From Tuctoria greenei (lineage: Eukaryota; Streptophyta; Magnoliopsida; Poales; Poaceae): a DNA stretch of 64,000 nucleotides. This document shows, piece after piece, positions 21,294 to 31,679 of the stretch. The translations under genes and the position numbers were made by a program. Numbering within the stretch: the first letter of the stretch is position 1; each line of letters opens with the position of its first letter. Below the pieces are notes generated by a model. The model ran no database searches. It had not been told where the DNA came from and worked only from the letters and a program-made list of their open reading frames with translations. The stretch covers positions 162,214,929 to 162,278,928 of the forward strand of contig JAYESD010000009.1 in assembly GCA_036927565.1 (NCBI GenBank). Direction: 5' to 3'.

Positions 21294-24200
21294 TCATCTC
21301 GCATTGCTATATACATTTTTTCCAGCATTGACATCTTCTCGCATATAGGGTTTCAAATTCTTTTTAATGCTTCTCTCTACGCGCTTGATGTTTTCTGGTT
21401 CGGTGAAAAGGTACATCTCTTCATACTGATTATATTCCTCTTCATTATCTCCCACATTGTCAACCCCAACAATATTTTGCTTTCCAGAAACAACTACGTG
21501 CAACTTCTCAGTTTCTGGATCTTGAACATAAAAAACTTGTGCAACATTATCGGCGAGAACCCACAGGTCATCTTTGTAACCCACTTTATTCAAGTCTACC
21601 AGTGTCAGTCCGTAATTGTCCACTTTCAAACCATCAGGATGTTTGACCCATTGGCACTTAAATACGGGCATTACCATTCTTTCGCCATAATCGAGTTCCC
21701 ATATTTCCTCTATGAACCCGAAGTATGTGGTCTTCTGCCCTTGCGAATCATAAGCCTCAATACGAACACCACTATTTTGTGCAACACTCTTACCGTCTTT
21801 TTCTTTAGTGTAAAATGTGTAACCATTGATGTCATATGCTTGCCATGATGTTACCAAAGCAGATGGGCCACAAGCTAACTTTTTCATTGTTGCCTCTTCT
21901 ATAGTGTTTCCGTATGATATATTTTTGTCCATTAACCATTCAGTGAAACATCTTCTGTGCTCTTTCATGATCCAGTCCTCTTTGCGGTCTTGGTTTTTAT
22001 CACGAAGCTCAATTTGGTGTTCCTCGATGTACGGCTCAGCTATTGCGAGCTGTTGTAGTACACCAAAATGTGCACGGTGTACATTCTTGTAATCTTGAAC
22101 AATAAAAGTTTTCTTACCCACTTTGCCTCTCCCACGTAGTCTACCCTCATGTACCGGTATAGGCACACCTATCGATTTTCCATCTTTGATGTAATCAGCG
22201 CAACCCTCAATCACTTCTTCAGTGGTGTATCCTTCCATAATTGAACCCTCTGGGTGAGCACGGTTCCGCACATAACCTTTTAATACTCCTAAATATCTCT
22301 CCAACGAAAACATATGATGTAAATATAGTGGCCCCAATGCTTTTATCTGATCAACAAGATGTATGATTAGGTGTACTTGCATATCAAAAAAGGATGGTGG
22401 GAAACACATCTCAAGCTTGCACATTGTCTCGACGATGTATGTTTTCAGATAGTCTAAATCTTCACGTGCTATCACCTTTTGCGATACTGCATTGAAGAAG
22501 TAACACAAACGTGTGATGACAACTTTTATATGCTCAGGTTTGATTACTCTTATTGCAATGGCAAGGAAAACTGTCATCATCATGTGACAGTCGTGAGAAT
22601 TATAACCGAATAAAGACAAGTCTTTCATCGAGACTAGTTTGCGGATATTGGATGAGAAACTTGTGGGAACTTTGATCCCACGCAAGCATTCGCAAATTGC
22701 TTTTTTCTCTTCTAGCGTCAAGTTGTAGCTGGCTGGGGGAAGGTAATGCTTCCCGTTCGCCTTTTCTACTGGATGAAGCTCTGGTCTCAAATCAAGATTT
22801 ACTAGGTCCATACGTGAATTTAATCCATCCTTTGTCTTCCTCGGCATGTCCAGCAAGGTCCCAATGATGCTGTCAAATACATTCTTTGTAACGTGCATCA
22901 AATCAATACTATGGCAACATTCCAGATTCTTCCAATACGGAAGATACTTGAAAAAAATTGATTGTTTCTTGAAAGCCATGTCAGTTGTATCATCCGAAGA
23001 TGTACTTTTCTTTCTCTTAATTCCTTTACTCTTTTTTCCCTTACCGAAAGCAATATGAATGTTCTTGACCATTTCAAACACAAGTTTTCCACTGTAAGGT
23101 TTCGGTGCAGTATCTTTTTCGATTTTGTTATCAAATTGTTCTTTCATCTTCCTATACTTGTGTGTATCTGTCAAGAACCGTCGATGTCTCATGTACACCG
23201 TCTTTCTGGATGAAGTGAGGTATAGATATCCAGTTCTATCCACGCACCTAACGCAACCTTTCTTCCCTTTCATTTGTCCCGATAATGTAAACAGTCCGGG
23301 ATAATCATGCACGGTAACGAATATCATTGCTCTTAGCGTGAAATACTCCCGCTTGTACTCATCCCATGTACGTACCCCTTCATTCCACAATTTCGCCATA
23401 TCTTCCATTAAAGGTTCCAAGAACACATCAATTTCGATGCCGGGTTGTTTCGGACCTTGGATAAGAACAGATAATAAGATATATTTCCTTTTGTGACACA
23501 ACCACGTCGGTAGGTTGTACATAGTTAAGACCACGGGCCATGTGCTGTGTATGCTCCTTTTTTCACCAAACGGATTCATTCCATCTGTACCCAAGGCAAA
23601 CCTCACATTTCTGATTTCCTTCGCAAATTCTGGATACTGAATATCAAAATTTTTCCACTGCGTTGCATCACCAGGGTGTCGTATATGTTTTTCATTCTTC
23701 TTGCGTTCCTCGGAATGCCAACGCATAAGTTCAGCCTCCCTAGGGTTTGAGAACAAACGCTTCAAGCGATCAATTACCGGAAGGTACCACATCACCAATG
23801 CAGGAATTTTTCTCTTATTCTTTCCGTCTGCATCGCCAGAAGTATCGTCATCGTCACCTTCAGGACCAATAATAAACTTCTTATTCTTCTGAGTCTTTTT
23901 CATGTTGGTAACATACTGGTGATTGTAGTCCTTCTTATATCTACTGACACCACAAATGGGGCATCTAGTTGCGAGCTCATGCTCTTTGCGATACAGAATA
24001 CAATGGTTCACACAAGCGTGTATTTTTGTCACACCTAGTGCCATCGGGCAAAGAAGTTTCTTCGCTTTATAAGTGCTTCTAGGCAGTTTATTTGGATTTG
24101 GAAGAATTTCTGCCAGAAGATTTAAAAGATCAGAGAAACTACAATCGGACCATCCGTGCGTAGCTTTCAACTTTAGTAGTTCTAAGACTGCACGCAATGT

Positions 24201-24695
24201 AGTAAACTCTTTATCACAACCGTTTGATTCATCATATAAAAGCTCTGTGGCCGCATTCTGCAATGTCTCCATTTTACTTAAGCCTTTGCTTGCTCCCATA
24301 GAAGTCAGTACATATGGTTCAATGTGACGCAACATCTCCTCACAATCGAACTCATCATCATCATCACCAGCTTGATTGTCACTACCATCATCGATATGAA
24401 CATTATCATCATCTGAGCCTCTCTCATCATCTTTATCCACATCATGTGTATCTAACTCACCATGCTCTGTCCATATTGTGTAGTTATTTTTGAAACCTCT
24501 TTTCACCAAATGAGATTGGATTACTATAGTATCCGTCCAAGCAATCTTATTTTCGCAGTCGATACATGGACATAATATGTCATCTATCTTTTGCAACTTC
24601 GCATGTCTCTTGGATGCTTCAATAAAATTTGCAACATTACGAATGTACATAGGATCGGGTCTTGGCATGTTATACATCCACGCTCGACGGTCCAT
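21294..24695 (-). CDS. TNP2: CACTA transposase, TNP2 (Transposase_21) family
   Basis: A single uninterrupted frame of 1133 residues starting MDRRAWMYNMPR. Domains by rough position: transposase-associated domain 1-80 (CPCIDCEN); acidic linker 80-120; TNP2 catalytic region about 165-640 with KIHACVNHCILY, CPICGVSRYK, GTDGMNPFG, YNLPTWLC and GCVRCVDRTGYL; a DUF4218-like part about 700-800 (HLVDQIKALGPLYLH, FSLERYLGVLKGYVRN); a DUF4216-like part about 985-1060 (FKCQWVKHPDG, NKVGYKDDLWVLA). It excises and inserts elements bearing matching CACTA ends. The ATG follows a likely 5' untranslated intron. An intact frame of this length suggests recent activity. No other transposase gene is in the window. 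Confidence 0.95.
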   Translation of the reverse strand: MDRRAWMYNMPRPDPMYIRNVANFIEASKRHAKLQKIDDILCPCIDCENKIAWTDTIVIQSHLVKRGFKNNYTIWTEHGELDTHDVDKDDERGSDDDNVHIDDGSDNQAGDDDDEFDCEEMLRHIEPYVLTSMGASKGLSKMETLQNAATELLYDESNGCDKEFTTLRAVLELLKLKATHGWSDCSFSDLLNLLAEILPNPNKLPRSTYKAKKLLCPMALGVTKIHACVNHCILYRKEHELATRCPICGVSRYKKDYNHQYVTNMKKTQKNKKFIIGPEGDDDDTSGDADGKNKRKIPALVMWYLPVIDRLKRLFSNPREAELMRWHSEERKKNEKHIRHPGDATQWKNFDIQYPEFAKEIRNVRFALGTDGMNPFGEKRSIHSTWPVVLTMYNLPTWLCHKRKYILLSVLIQGPKQPGIEIDVFLEPLMEDMAKLWNEGVRTWDEYKREYFTLRAMIFVTVHDYPGLFTLSGQMKGKKGCVRCVDRTGYLYLTSSRKTVYMRHRRFLTDTHKYRKMKEQFDNKIEKDTAPKPYSGKLVFEMVKNIHIAFGKGKKSKGIKRKKSTSSDDTTDMAFKKQSIFFKYLPYWKNLECCHSIDLMHVTKNVFDSIIGTLLDMPRKTKDGLNSRMDLVNLDLRPELHPVEKANGKHYLPPASYNLTLEEKKAICECLRGIKVPTSFSSNIRKLVSMKDLSLFGYNSHDCHMMMTVFLAIAIRVIKPEHIKVVITRLCYFFNAVSQKVIAREDLDYLKTYIVETMCKLEMCFPPSFFDMQVHLIIHLVDQIKALGPLYLHHMFSLERYLGVLKGYVRNRAHPEGSIMEGYTTEEVIEGCADYIKDGKSIGVPIPVHEGRLRGRGKVGKKTFIVQDYKNVHRAHFGVLQQLAIAEPYIEEHQIELRDKNQDRKEDWIMKEHRRCFTEWLMDKNISYGNTIEEATMKKLACGPSALVTSWQAYDINGYTFYTKEKDGKSVAQNSGVRIEAYDSQGQKTTYFGFIEEIWELDYGERMVMPVFKCQWVKHPDGLKVDNYGLTLVDLNKVGYKDDLWVLADNVAQVFYVQDPETEKLHVVVSGKQNIVGVDNVGDNEEEYNQYEEMYLFTEPENIKRVERSIKKNLKPYMREDVNAGKNVYSNAR

Positions 24696-25332
24696 GCTTC
24701 AATAATAGAATTTTTTGTCAGATTTACAAAATTTGGCCACAAATATTCTCTAAAGGTCTTCTATAAAATGAATTTACAGAGACATAACAAGTATGATTAG
24801 GGCGACTAATGTAGGAGACGGGCGACGTCTTGAGGCGGACGGAGTCAAAGGGGGAAACAGGCCCAGCAGCATGGGCTAGGTCTGGGTGGGATCCAGTCCG
24901 TTATATCGGGAAACAAGGCCCAGATGCATCTTATATATATTACAATAGCATCTGTTAATTAAACATCATATTCATGTCACATAATAGGTACAAAAAGGAA
25001 ACAATCCATATAGTCCATACATCAATATACCAGAACACAATCCATAGTCCTTACACATGCAAAAGGACAGAATCCATATACCAGAACACACAAAACTAAC
25101 AGCTTATCAGCTAATGAAAATATACAAAGAAAAAGTAAGGAAACTACATTTACCTTGCAGAGGCGTCAGCACGGTGGGCCGGCTGGGTGGAGAAGTGGCG
25201 GTGCGGGGTTGAGCGGCGGCGCGGCAGTATGGGCTGGGCGGCGGAGCGGCGGCGCGGCGCAGGGGAAATTTCAACAGCCTGGCGGCGTCGATATAAATTC
25301 TCCAGGGTTGCGTTTTGACTGCGGTGAGGGGT
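24696..25332 (-). promoter_or_regulatory. Transposase leader with a likely 5'-UTR intron
   Basis: On the minus strand a donor CTGCAAG|GTAAATG at 25153/25154 and an acceptor TTATTGAAG|C just before the ATG would remove about 460 bp. The GC-rich exon 25154 to about 25308 would be the untranslated first exon. The intron contains repeated phrases (CAATCCATATACCA) that also occur just upstream of the E2-like gene near 21230. Confidence 0.5.
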
Positions 25333-25342
25333 CCTTATATAG
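25333..25342 (-). promoter_or_regulatory. TATA box of the transposase gene
   Basis: CTATATAAGG on the minus strand, 25-30 bp upstream of the proposed first exon. The same ten bases serve acidic protein 1 at 26387-26396. Confidence 0.55.
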
Positions 25343-25520
25343 ACGTAGGTTTTTCACAGGCGGTTTTTAACTTTATCGCAGGCGGGTTTTACTTAGCAAC
25401 CGCCTGAGATGATGTTTATTAATTAAGAAGTAAATATCTTCACAGGCTGTTGGTACTTAATAACCGCCAGGGAAGATTTTTATCTCAGGCGGGTATTACT
25501 TAACAACCGCCTGAGATAAT
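25343..25520. repeat. Interior hairpin array of E, first block
   Basis: Repeats of (A/T)CAGGCGG(G/T)T...AACCGCCTG with AT-rich spacers, like subterminal repeats but deep inside E. Similar blocks lie at about 26620-26705, 27025-27095, 27890-27975, once per 754-bp repeat unit, and 31465-31640. Confidence 0.7.
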
Positions 25521-25815
25521 GCCAACTGAACAAAATATTTTTAAAACTTGTATACATGTATGAATTTTTTTAATTTTTTTAAAAGCACTCCAACATGTCA
25601 AACTTCAAATTATCCACCATTCTAACTAAATGCTCATATACATATGAGCATTTAGAGCACATTCACTTCATTCTAACACACCAGTATTTATTGACTTCAT
25701 GAACTAAAGAAATATGTACATTCACTTCATGAACACAAATATATTACAAAACACAAGAACTCCTAAAACTACAAAAGAAATATGTACAAGAACTAAAACT
25801 ACACTACGGCCCCGC
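25521..25815. other. AT-rich spacer in E
   Basis: Contains a diverged partial copy of the 754-bp repeat (phrases ACAAAATATTTTTAAAACTTG and CCACCATTCTAACTAAATGC). No gene. Confidence 0.5.
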
Positions 25816-26301
25816 CTAATCCCTCATCTCCGCCAACTTCTCAAACCACGCCAAGCGGTCCTCCTCCGACTCGTCGTCGTCGTCGTCGTAGTCGTCACCA
25901 TGGTGGTGGTCGCCGTCGTCGTCGTCGCCGTCGTCAGTGGACGACTCGTCGTCGCCGTCGTCGGTGGACGACTCGTCGTCGCCGTCGTCGGAGGACGACT
26001 CGTCGTCGCCGTCGTCGGAGGACGACTCGTCGTCGCCGTCGTCGGAGGACGACTCGTCGTCATCATCGTCATCATCGTCGTCGTCGTCGAAGTCGTCCTC
26101 CTCCTCCTCCTCCTCCTCCGGCGACGATGCAGCAGGAGAGAGGGTCGGCTTCTCCGGCTGAGCCGATTGCTCCGGCTGTACCGGTGGCTCCGGCTGCACC
26201 GGCGGTGGAACGCGCTGGTCGTCATTCACCCTCTCGGGGGAGGTGCAGCGTATCCGCTTGCATGGCTGACTCGGAGGGCTAGGTGGTGGAAGGCTGGCCA
26301 T
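25816..26301 (-). CDS. Acidic low-complexity protein 1 in E
   Basis: About 161 residues from the ATG at 26301. An earlier in-frame ATG at 26373 lies only ~15 bp from the TATA box at 26387-26396, so the inner start is preferred. The N-terminus MASLPPPSPPSQPCKRIRC is followed by a TSPERVNDDQR motif, a Pro/Gln stretch, an acidic tract, and about five copies of DDGDDESSS or DDGDDESST encoded by a 27-bp minisatellite (25930-26060). The same N-terminal motif occurs in acidic protein 2 (30744-31175). No known domain is recognised. Coding status rests on the conserved N-terminus and the TATA box. Confidence 0.55.
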   Translation of the reverse strand: MASLPPPSPPSQPCKRIRCTSPERVNDDQRVPPPVQPEPPVQPEQSAQPEKPTLSPAASSPEEEEEEEDDFDDDDDDDDDDDESSSDDGDDESSSDDGDDESSSDDGDDESSTDDGDDESSTDDGDDDDGDHHHGDDYDDDDDESEEDRLAWFEKLAEMRD

Positions 26302-26386
26302 GGCTGTGGTGGTTAATCGGCGGCGGGCTAGGAGAAGAAGAAAGGAGTGGAGAAAAGTTTTGTGCTTGTCCATAACCGACGACGCG

Positions 26387-26396
26387 CCTTATATAG
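26387..26396 (-). promoter_or_regulatory. TATA box of acidic protein 1
   Basis: CTATATAAGG on the minus strand, about 90 bp upstream of the chosen ATG. Confidence 0.5.
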
Positions 26397-26432
26397 GTCT
26401 GTGCGGAGTAGACGAGGGAGCGGTTCGTTTCC

Positions 26433-27025
26433 CGCGCATTGAACTCTTTGCAGACCTCGTGCGGCGCACAATTAAACCACTGCGGAAGACGATCTTGAGA
26501 GATCCTTGCACGCGTCCCTGCACCACGGCTTCTCAACTTCTCCGCAGACCTCGTGCGGCGCGTCAGTTAATTAACACTTCTCAGGCCGTTAAATAACATA
26601 TTGTAATTTCAAAAATGATTATCTCAGGCGGTTATTACTTATAAACCGCCTGCAAATATGTTTATCTAAGGCGGGTATAACTTAACAACCGCCTGGGATA
26701 ATGCCCGATACTCTTCTGCAGTTTCCTTATCCCTTGCTTCTTTTTTATTTAGATTCCAATATAAATACTCAAACATGTTTACATTCTGCAAATTGTGTTC
26801 AAATTCGATGATTCTTTCTTCTACATTTGTATTAAATTAACATCTACCAACTGAACAAAATATTTAGTTCATTGCGCATTGAACTCTTTGCAGACCTCGT
26901 GCGGCGCACCATTAAACCACTGTGGAAGACGATCTTGAGAGATCCTTGCACGCGTCCCTGCACCACGGCTTCTCAACTTCTCCGCAGACCTCGTGCAGCG
27001 CGTCAGTTAATTAACATCTTCTCAG
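26433..27025. repeat. ~150-bp direct repeat upstream of the F-box gene
   Basis: A block beginning CGCATTGAACTCTTTGCAGA and ending GCGTCAGTTAATTAAC occurs at about 26437-26577 and again at about 26875-27014 with very few differences. Between them is a hairpin block and a partial 754-bp repeat copy. Confidence 0.75.
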
Positions 27026-27105
27026 GCGGTTGGTACTTACCAACCGCCTGAGAATATATTTATCTCGGGGACAGGTGTTACTTACTAATCGCCTAAGATA
27101 AGCCC

Positions 27106-27879
27106 ATGGAGTTCCCCTTGCCGCACGATATTGCGGTCCTGATCGCGGGGTGGGTCGCCGCAACCTCCACCCAGCCCATGGACGACCTCTCCAGTCTGCG
27201 CGCCACCTGCAAGGCCATGCACGCAGCGTGCCGTGATCCCACCGTCGGCAGGCGCGTGGCGCTGGAGCGCGAGAGCAGCTGGGAGTGGTTCCAACGGCAC
27301 GGGAACGGGAGCTACGACGCCCTCGTGGAGCGCCTGGCCAACGTGGGCAACCCTCATGCGTGCTATGTCACCGGGTTCGACCTCGTCTTCAACTACGGCC
27401 GCGCGCAGGCGCAGCAGGGCACCCAGTTCCTTGCCCGGGCGGCCGCGAACGGCCACAAGGTGGCGGCCTACGTCCTCGCCATGCTCTGCTACGACGCCGA
27501 CCGCGGGGACCGCGATGCCCTCGAGTATATCCGGCAGGTCGAAGGCGAGGCCCACATCGGCGACAACACGGTCGGGTCCGTCGCGATGAAGAGGACCAAC
27601 AATGAGTGTTGCCAGTGTCGGAATCAAGCCATGCAGAGGCTCGACATTTTCGTGAGCTGGAGGTTACTGCGTAGGCCTCCTCCCGGACCGCCGCCGGTGG
27701 CACTGCCCGACATTGACGATGGCGTTTGCCGCTGCCCAACAGGGGGGAACCAGGGGCCTGCCCGCTGCGGCAGGCGAGGGTGGTCCGAGACCGTCTTCTG
27801 TACTGAGAACTGTAGGATTGAGCGCGAGTATGACCTGTTCTCCCATAACGTGTTGTACTCTATGGGTTATATTAATTAA
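27106..27879 (+). CDS. F-box protein (At2g35280-like type) carried by E
   Basis: A single-exon 257-residue frame. Residues 5-55 fit an F-box: LPHDIAVLIAGWVA, SSLRATCKAMHAAC and a VGRRVALE tail. The middle (about 85-155) has Ala-rich helical repeats like Sel1/TPR (GTQFLARAAANGH, AAYVLAMLCYDADRGD). The C-terminus is Cys-rich and includes CGRRGWSETVFCTENCRIE, typical of this grass-expanded family. F-box proteins recruit targets to SCF ubiquitin ligases. GC content is far above its surroundings and hairpin blocks flank it on both sides, so it looks captured. The frame is complete; expression is unknown. Confidence 0.75.
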   Translation: MEFPLPHDIAVLIAGWVAATSTQPMDDLSSLRATCKAMHAACRDPTVGRRVALERESSWEWFQRHGNGSYDALVERLANVGNPHACYVTGFDLVFNYGRAQAQQGTQFLARAAANGHKVAAYVLAMLCYDADRGDRDALEYIRQVEGEAHIGDNTVGSVAMKRTNNECCQCRNQAMQRLDIFVSWRLLRRPPPGPPPVALPDIDDGVCRCPTGGNQGPARCGRRGWSETVFCTENCRIEREYDLFSHNVLYSMGYIN

Positions 27880-30455
27880 GAAATAAATATCTTCACAGGC
27901 GGTTGGTATTTAATAACCGTCAAAGAAAATATTTATCTCAGGCGGTTATTACTTAACAACCGCCTGAGATAATACCCGATACTGTTCTTCAGTTTCCTTA
28001 TCCCTTGCTTCTTTTTTATTTAGATTCCAATATAAATACTCAAACATGTTTAGATTCTGCAAATTGTGTCCAAATTCGATGATTCTTTCTTCTACATTTG
28101 TATAAAATTAACATCTACCACCTGAACAAAATATTTTTAAAACTTGTATAGCTGACATTGTAATGTTTTGGTAAATATCAAATTAATTTCTACTCACATA
28201 TTATTCACATTTGTGTATCTCATAAAAAAAAAGGTTCCTTCACTCAAAATTGTTGGTATGAACATATTTGTATAATTTATACATGTATGAATTCTTTTAA
28301 TTTTTTTAAAAGCATTCCAACATGTCAAACTTCAAATTATCCACCATTCTAACTAAATGCTCATATTCATATGAGGCATTCATCAAATTATGAACACACA
28401 TTGATTCCAAAAAATTTAAAAAAATATGAAAAAATTCCTAGATGTTGGTATGATGATTAAAAATGTCCACTGAAAAAATAAATGAAAAAAGCATTATATT
28501 CATCAAGATAGAAAAATGAAAAATAGCATTTGTTGTATGTTTTTTATGTTCTGACCAATTTCAAAGGATTTATGAAGTGAAATTTAATGGTAACCTTTAC
28601 TTATCAATAATATTACAAGAAGGTGGATTTTTGCCTTTTTAAAGGACCAAATTTAATCAAGAATATTAAATAAGAAGAAGTAAATATATTCACAGGCGGT
28701 TATTGCTTAACAACCGTCTGAGATAATGCCCGATACTGTTCTTCAGTTCCCTTATCCCTTGCTTCTTTTTTATTTAGATTCCAATATAAATACTCAAACA
28801 TGTTTAGATTCTGCAAATTGTGTCCAAATTCGATGATTCTTTCTTCTACATTTGTATAAAATTAACATCTACCACATGAACAAAATATTTTTAAAACTTG
28901 TATAGCTGACATTGTAATGTTTTGGTAAATATCAAATTAATTTCTACTCACATATTATTCACATTTGTGTATCTCATAAAAAAAAAGGTTCCTTCACTCA
29001 AAATTGTTGGTATGAACATATTTGTATAATTTATACATGTATGAATTCTTTTAATTTTTTTAAAAGCATTCCAACATGTCAAACTTCAAATTATCCACCA
29101 TTCTAACTAAATGCTCATATTCATATGAGGCATTCATCAAATTATGAACACACATTGATTCCAAAAAATTTAAAAAAATATGAAAAAATTCCTAGATGTT
29201 GGTATGATGATTAAAAATGTCCACTGAAAAAATAAATGAAAAAAGCATTATATTCATCAAGATAGAAAAATGAAAAATAGCATTTGTTGTATGTTTTTTA
29301 TGTTCTGACCAATTTCAAAGGATTTATGAAGTGAAATTTAATGGTAACCTTTACTTATCAATAATATTACAAGAAGGTGGATTTTTGCCTTTTTAAAGGA
29401 CCAAATTTAATCAAGAATATTAAATAAGAAGAAGTAAATATCTTCACAGGCGGTTATTGCTTAACAACCGCCTGAGATAATGCCCGATACTGTTCTTCAG
29501 TTCCCTTATCCCTTGCTTCTTTTTTATTTAGATTCCAATATAAATACTCAAACATGTTTAGATTCTGCAAATTGTGTCCAAATTCGATGATTCTTTCTTC
29601 TACATTTGTACAAAATTAACATCTACCACATGAACAAAATATTTTTAAAACTTGTATAGCTGACATTGTAATGTTTTGGTAAATATCAAATTAATTTCTA
29701 CTCACATATTATTCACATTTGTGTATCTCATAAAAAAAAAGGTTCCTTCACTCAAAATTGTTGGTATGAACATATTTGTATAATTTATACATGTATGAAT
29801 TCTTTTAATTTTTTTAAAAGCATTCCAACATGTCAAACTTCAAATTATCCACCATTCTAACTAAATGCTCATATTCATATGAGGCATTCATCAAATTATG
29901 AACACACATTGATTCCAAAAAATATAAAAAAATATGAAAAAATTCCTAGATGTTGGTATGATGATTAAAAATGTCCACTGAAAAAATAAATGAAAAAAGC
30001 ATTATATTCATCAAGATAGAAAAATGAAAAATAGCATTTGTTGTATGTTTTTTATGTTCTGACCAATTTCAAAGGATTTATGAAGTGAAATTTAATGGTA
30101 ACCTTTACTTATCAATAATATTACAAGAAGGTGGATTTTTGCCTTTTTAAAGGACCAAATTTAATCAAGAATATTAAATAAGAAGAAGTAAATATCTTCA
30201 CAGGCGGTTATTGCTTAACAACCGCCTGAGATAATGCCCGATACTGTTCTTCAGTTCCCTTATCCCTTGCTTCTTTTTTATTTAGATTCCAATATAAATA
30301 CTCAAACATGTTTAGATTCTGCAAATTGTGTCCAAATTCGATGATTCTTTCTTCTACATTTGTATAAAATTAACATCTACCACATGAACAAAATATTTTT
30401 AAAACTTGTATAGCTGACATTGTAATGTTTTGGTAAATATCAAATTAATTTCTTC
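27880..30455. repeat. 754-bp tandem repeat in E (three full copies plus a part)
   Basis: The phrase CCCGATACTGTTCTTCAG recurs with a period of exactly 754 bp (27977, 28731, 29485 and 30239 by its CGATAC). Each unit is AT-rich, with a CACAGGCGGTTATTGCTTAACAACCG hairpin next to the phrase and no gene. Copies are nearly identical, which points to recent amplification. Diverged partial copies lie at 25505-25640 and 26695-26865. Confidence 0.9.
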
Positions 30456-30743
30456 TCAGACGTGAAATTTTAATTAACGATGAACACACTACATCCATTA
30501 ACAATATTCAATCATTCACACAGTTCAAGAACACACAAGATACTCATTCATTAACAATATGCACATCTCACAAAAGAACACACAAGATGCACAATATTTA
30601 CACAAGAACACACAAGAACACAAAAGATACACAAGTAATATTCAATCACATAGATGAAAAAAGATAGATTTCATTCATTAACAATATTTACAAAACAGAA
30701 GCAACTAAAAACAACAAAAAGAAAAACTAATTAAATCCTACTC
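30456..30743. other. AT-rich spacer in E
   Basis: CA/AACAC-rich sequence with repeated phrases (AAGAACACACAAGA, ATTAACAATAT). Probably the 3' region of acidic protein 2. No gene. Confidence 0.45.
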
Positions 30744-31175
30744 CTACTCCTCTTCCATCTCCTCCTCCTCGTCCTCCGGCGGCGACTCCGGCACCGGCTG
30801 CACCGGCTGCACCGGCTGCACCGGCTGCACCGGCTGCACCGGCTGCACCGGCGGTGCAACCCCGAGGTTGCTAGCCGTCGCCTCCACCAGCGTTCTACGG
30901 CCCTGGGGGCCAAGAACCTGGGCCATCGTCGCGAACAGAATGTCGAGACGATCAGCCACCCCCACGAGGGCGTAGAGGTAGTGGCCCAAGGTACCCATTC
31001 CAGTATACTCTGGAAGGGTACCCAGCCCCAAGGCACTCATGGCGCGAGACGTATTGTTGTACGCCTCTCGCGCCATGAGGAGGCGCTGCTCGGCGTTGAT
31101 CTTCTCGGGGGAGCTGCAACATTGTTTCTTGCAAGGTGGCTCCCTCGGAGGGCTTGGCGGCGGAAGGTCGGCCAT
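30744..31175 (-). CDS. Acidic low-complexity protein 2 in E (paralogue of protein 1)
   Basis: About 143 residues from the ATG at 31175, chosen because homology to protein 1 starts there (MADLPPPSPPREPPCKKQC, then SSPEKINAEQR). A predicted helical middle (ALGLGTLPEYTGMGTLGHYL, ILFATMAQVLGPQGRRTLVE) is followed by about seven VQP repeats from a 9-bp minisatellite (30795-30855) and an acidic end EDEEEEMEEE. No domain is recognised. Confidence 0.55.
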   Translation of the reverse strand: MADLPPPSPPREPPCKKQCCSSPEKINAEQRLLMAREAYNNTSRAMSALGLGTLPEYTGMGTLGHYLYALVGVADRLDILFATMAQVLGPQGRRTLVEATASNLGVAPPVQPVQPVQPVQPVQPVQPVPESPPEDEEEEMEEE

Positions 31176-31464
31176 AGTGGTGTTGGGTCGTCGGAGCGGA
31201 GGAAGACGAAGAAAACAAGAGGATTCAAAGTGAGCGATGCGCTTGTGAGCCATAGTGGTGTTGGGTCTTTAAGGCCGCGCGGAGTGGAAAAGAAAGGTCG
31301 CACCTCGGGGAAAAGAAAGGTCGCGCACGCGTGACATGGTCACTGACGTGTGGGACCGGGTCCACATGTCAGTGACCGCTGATTAAGTCAGGGGATCCTC
31401 ATCCCGGTTGGTGAGGGGTCTTTATGTAGGCGTTCATCAAATTAAGAAGTAAATATCTTCATGT

Positions 31465-31640
31465 TTAACTCAGGCGGGTGTTACTAACCAACCGCCTGAG
31501 ATAATTGTATCTTCTCAGACGGGTGTTACTAACCAACCGCCTGAGATAATTGTATCTTCTCAGACGGTTGGTAAGTAAAATCCGACTGAGATAACATTCT
31601 TCCCTGACGGTCGGTACTTAAAATCCGCCTGAGAAAATGT
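31465..31640. repeat. Interior hairpin array of E, last block
   Basis: Copies of CTCAGACGGGTGTTACTAAC followed by CAACCGCCTGAGATAATTG, ~50-60 bp period. It lies directly upstream of the promoter of the second transposon gene. Confidence 0.7.
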
Positions 31641-31644
31641 GAGT

Positions 31645-31655
31645 CTATATATACC
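31645..31655 (+). promoter_or_regulatory. TATA box of the second transposon gene
   Basis: CTATATATACC on the plus strand, about 30 bp before an untranslated leader that starts near 31680. Confidence 0.55.
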
Positions 31656-31679
31656 CCTCGGCAGCATTGGAAAAACCTA

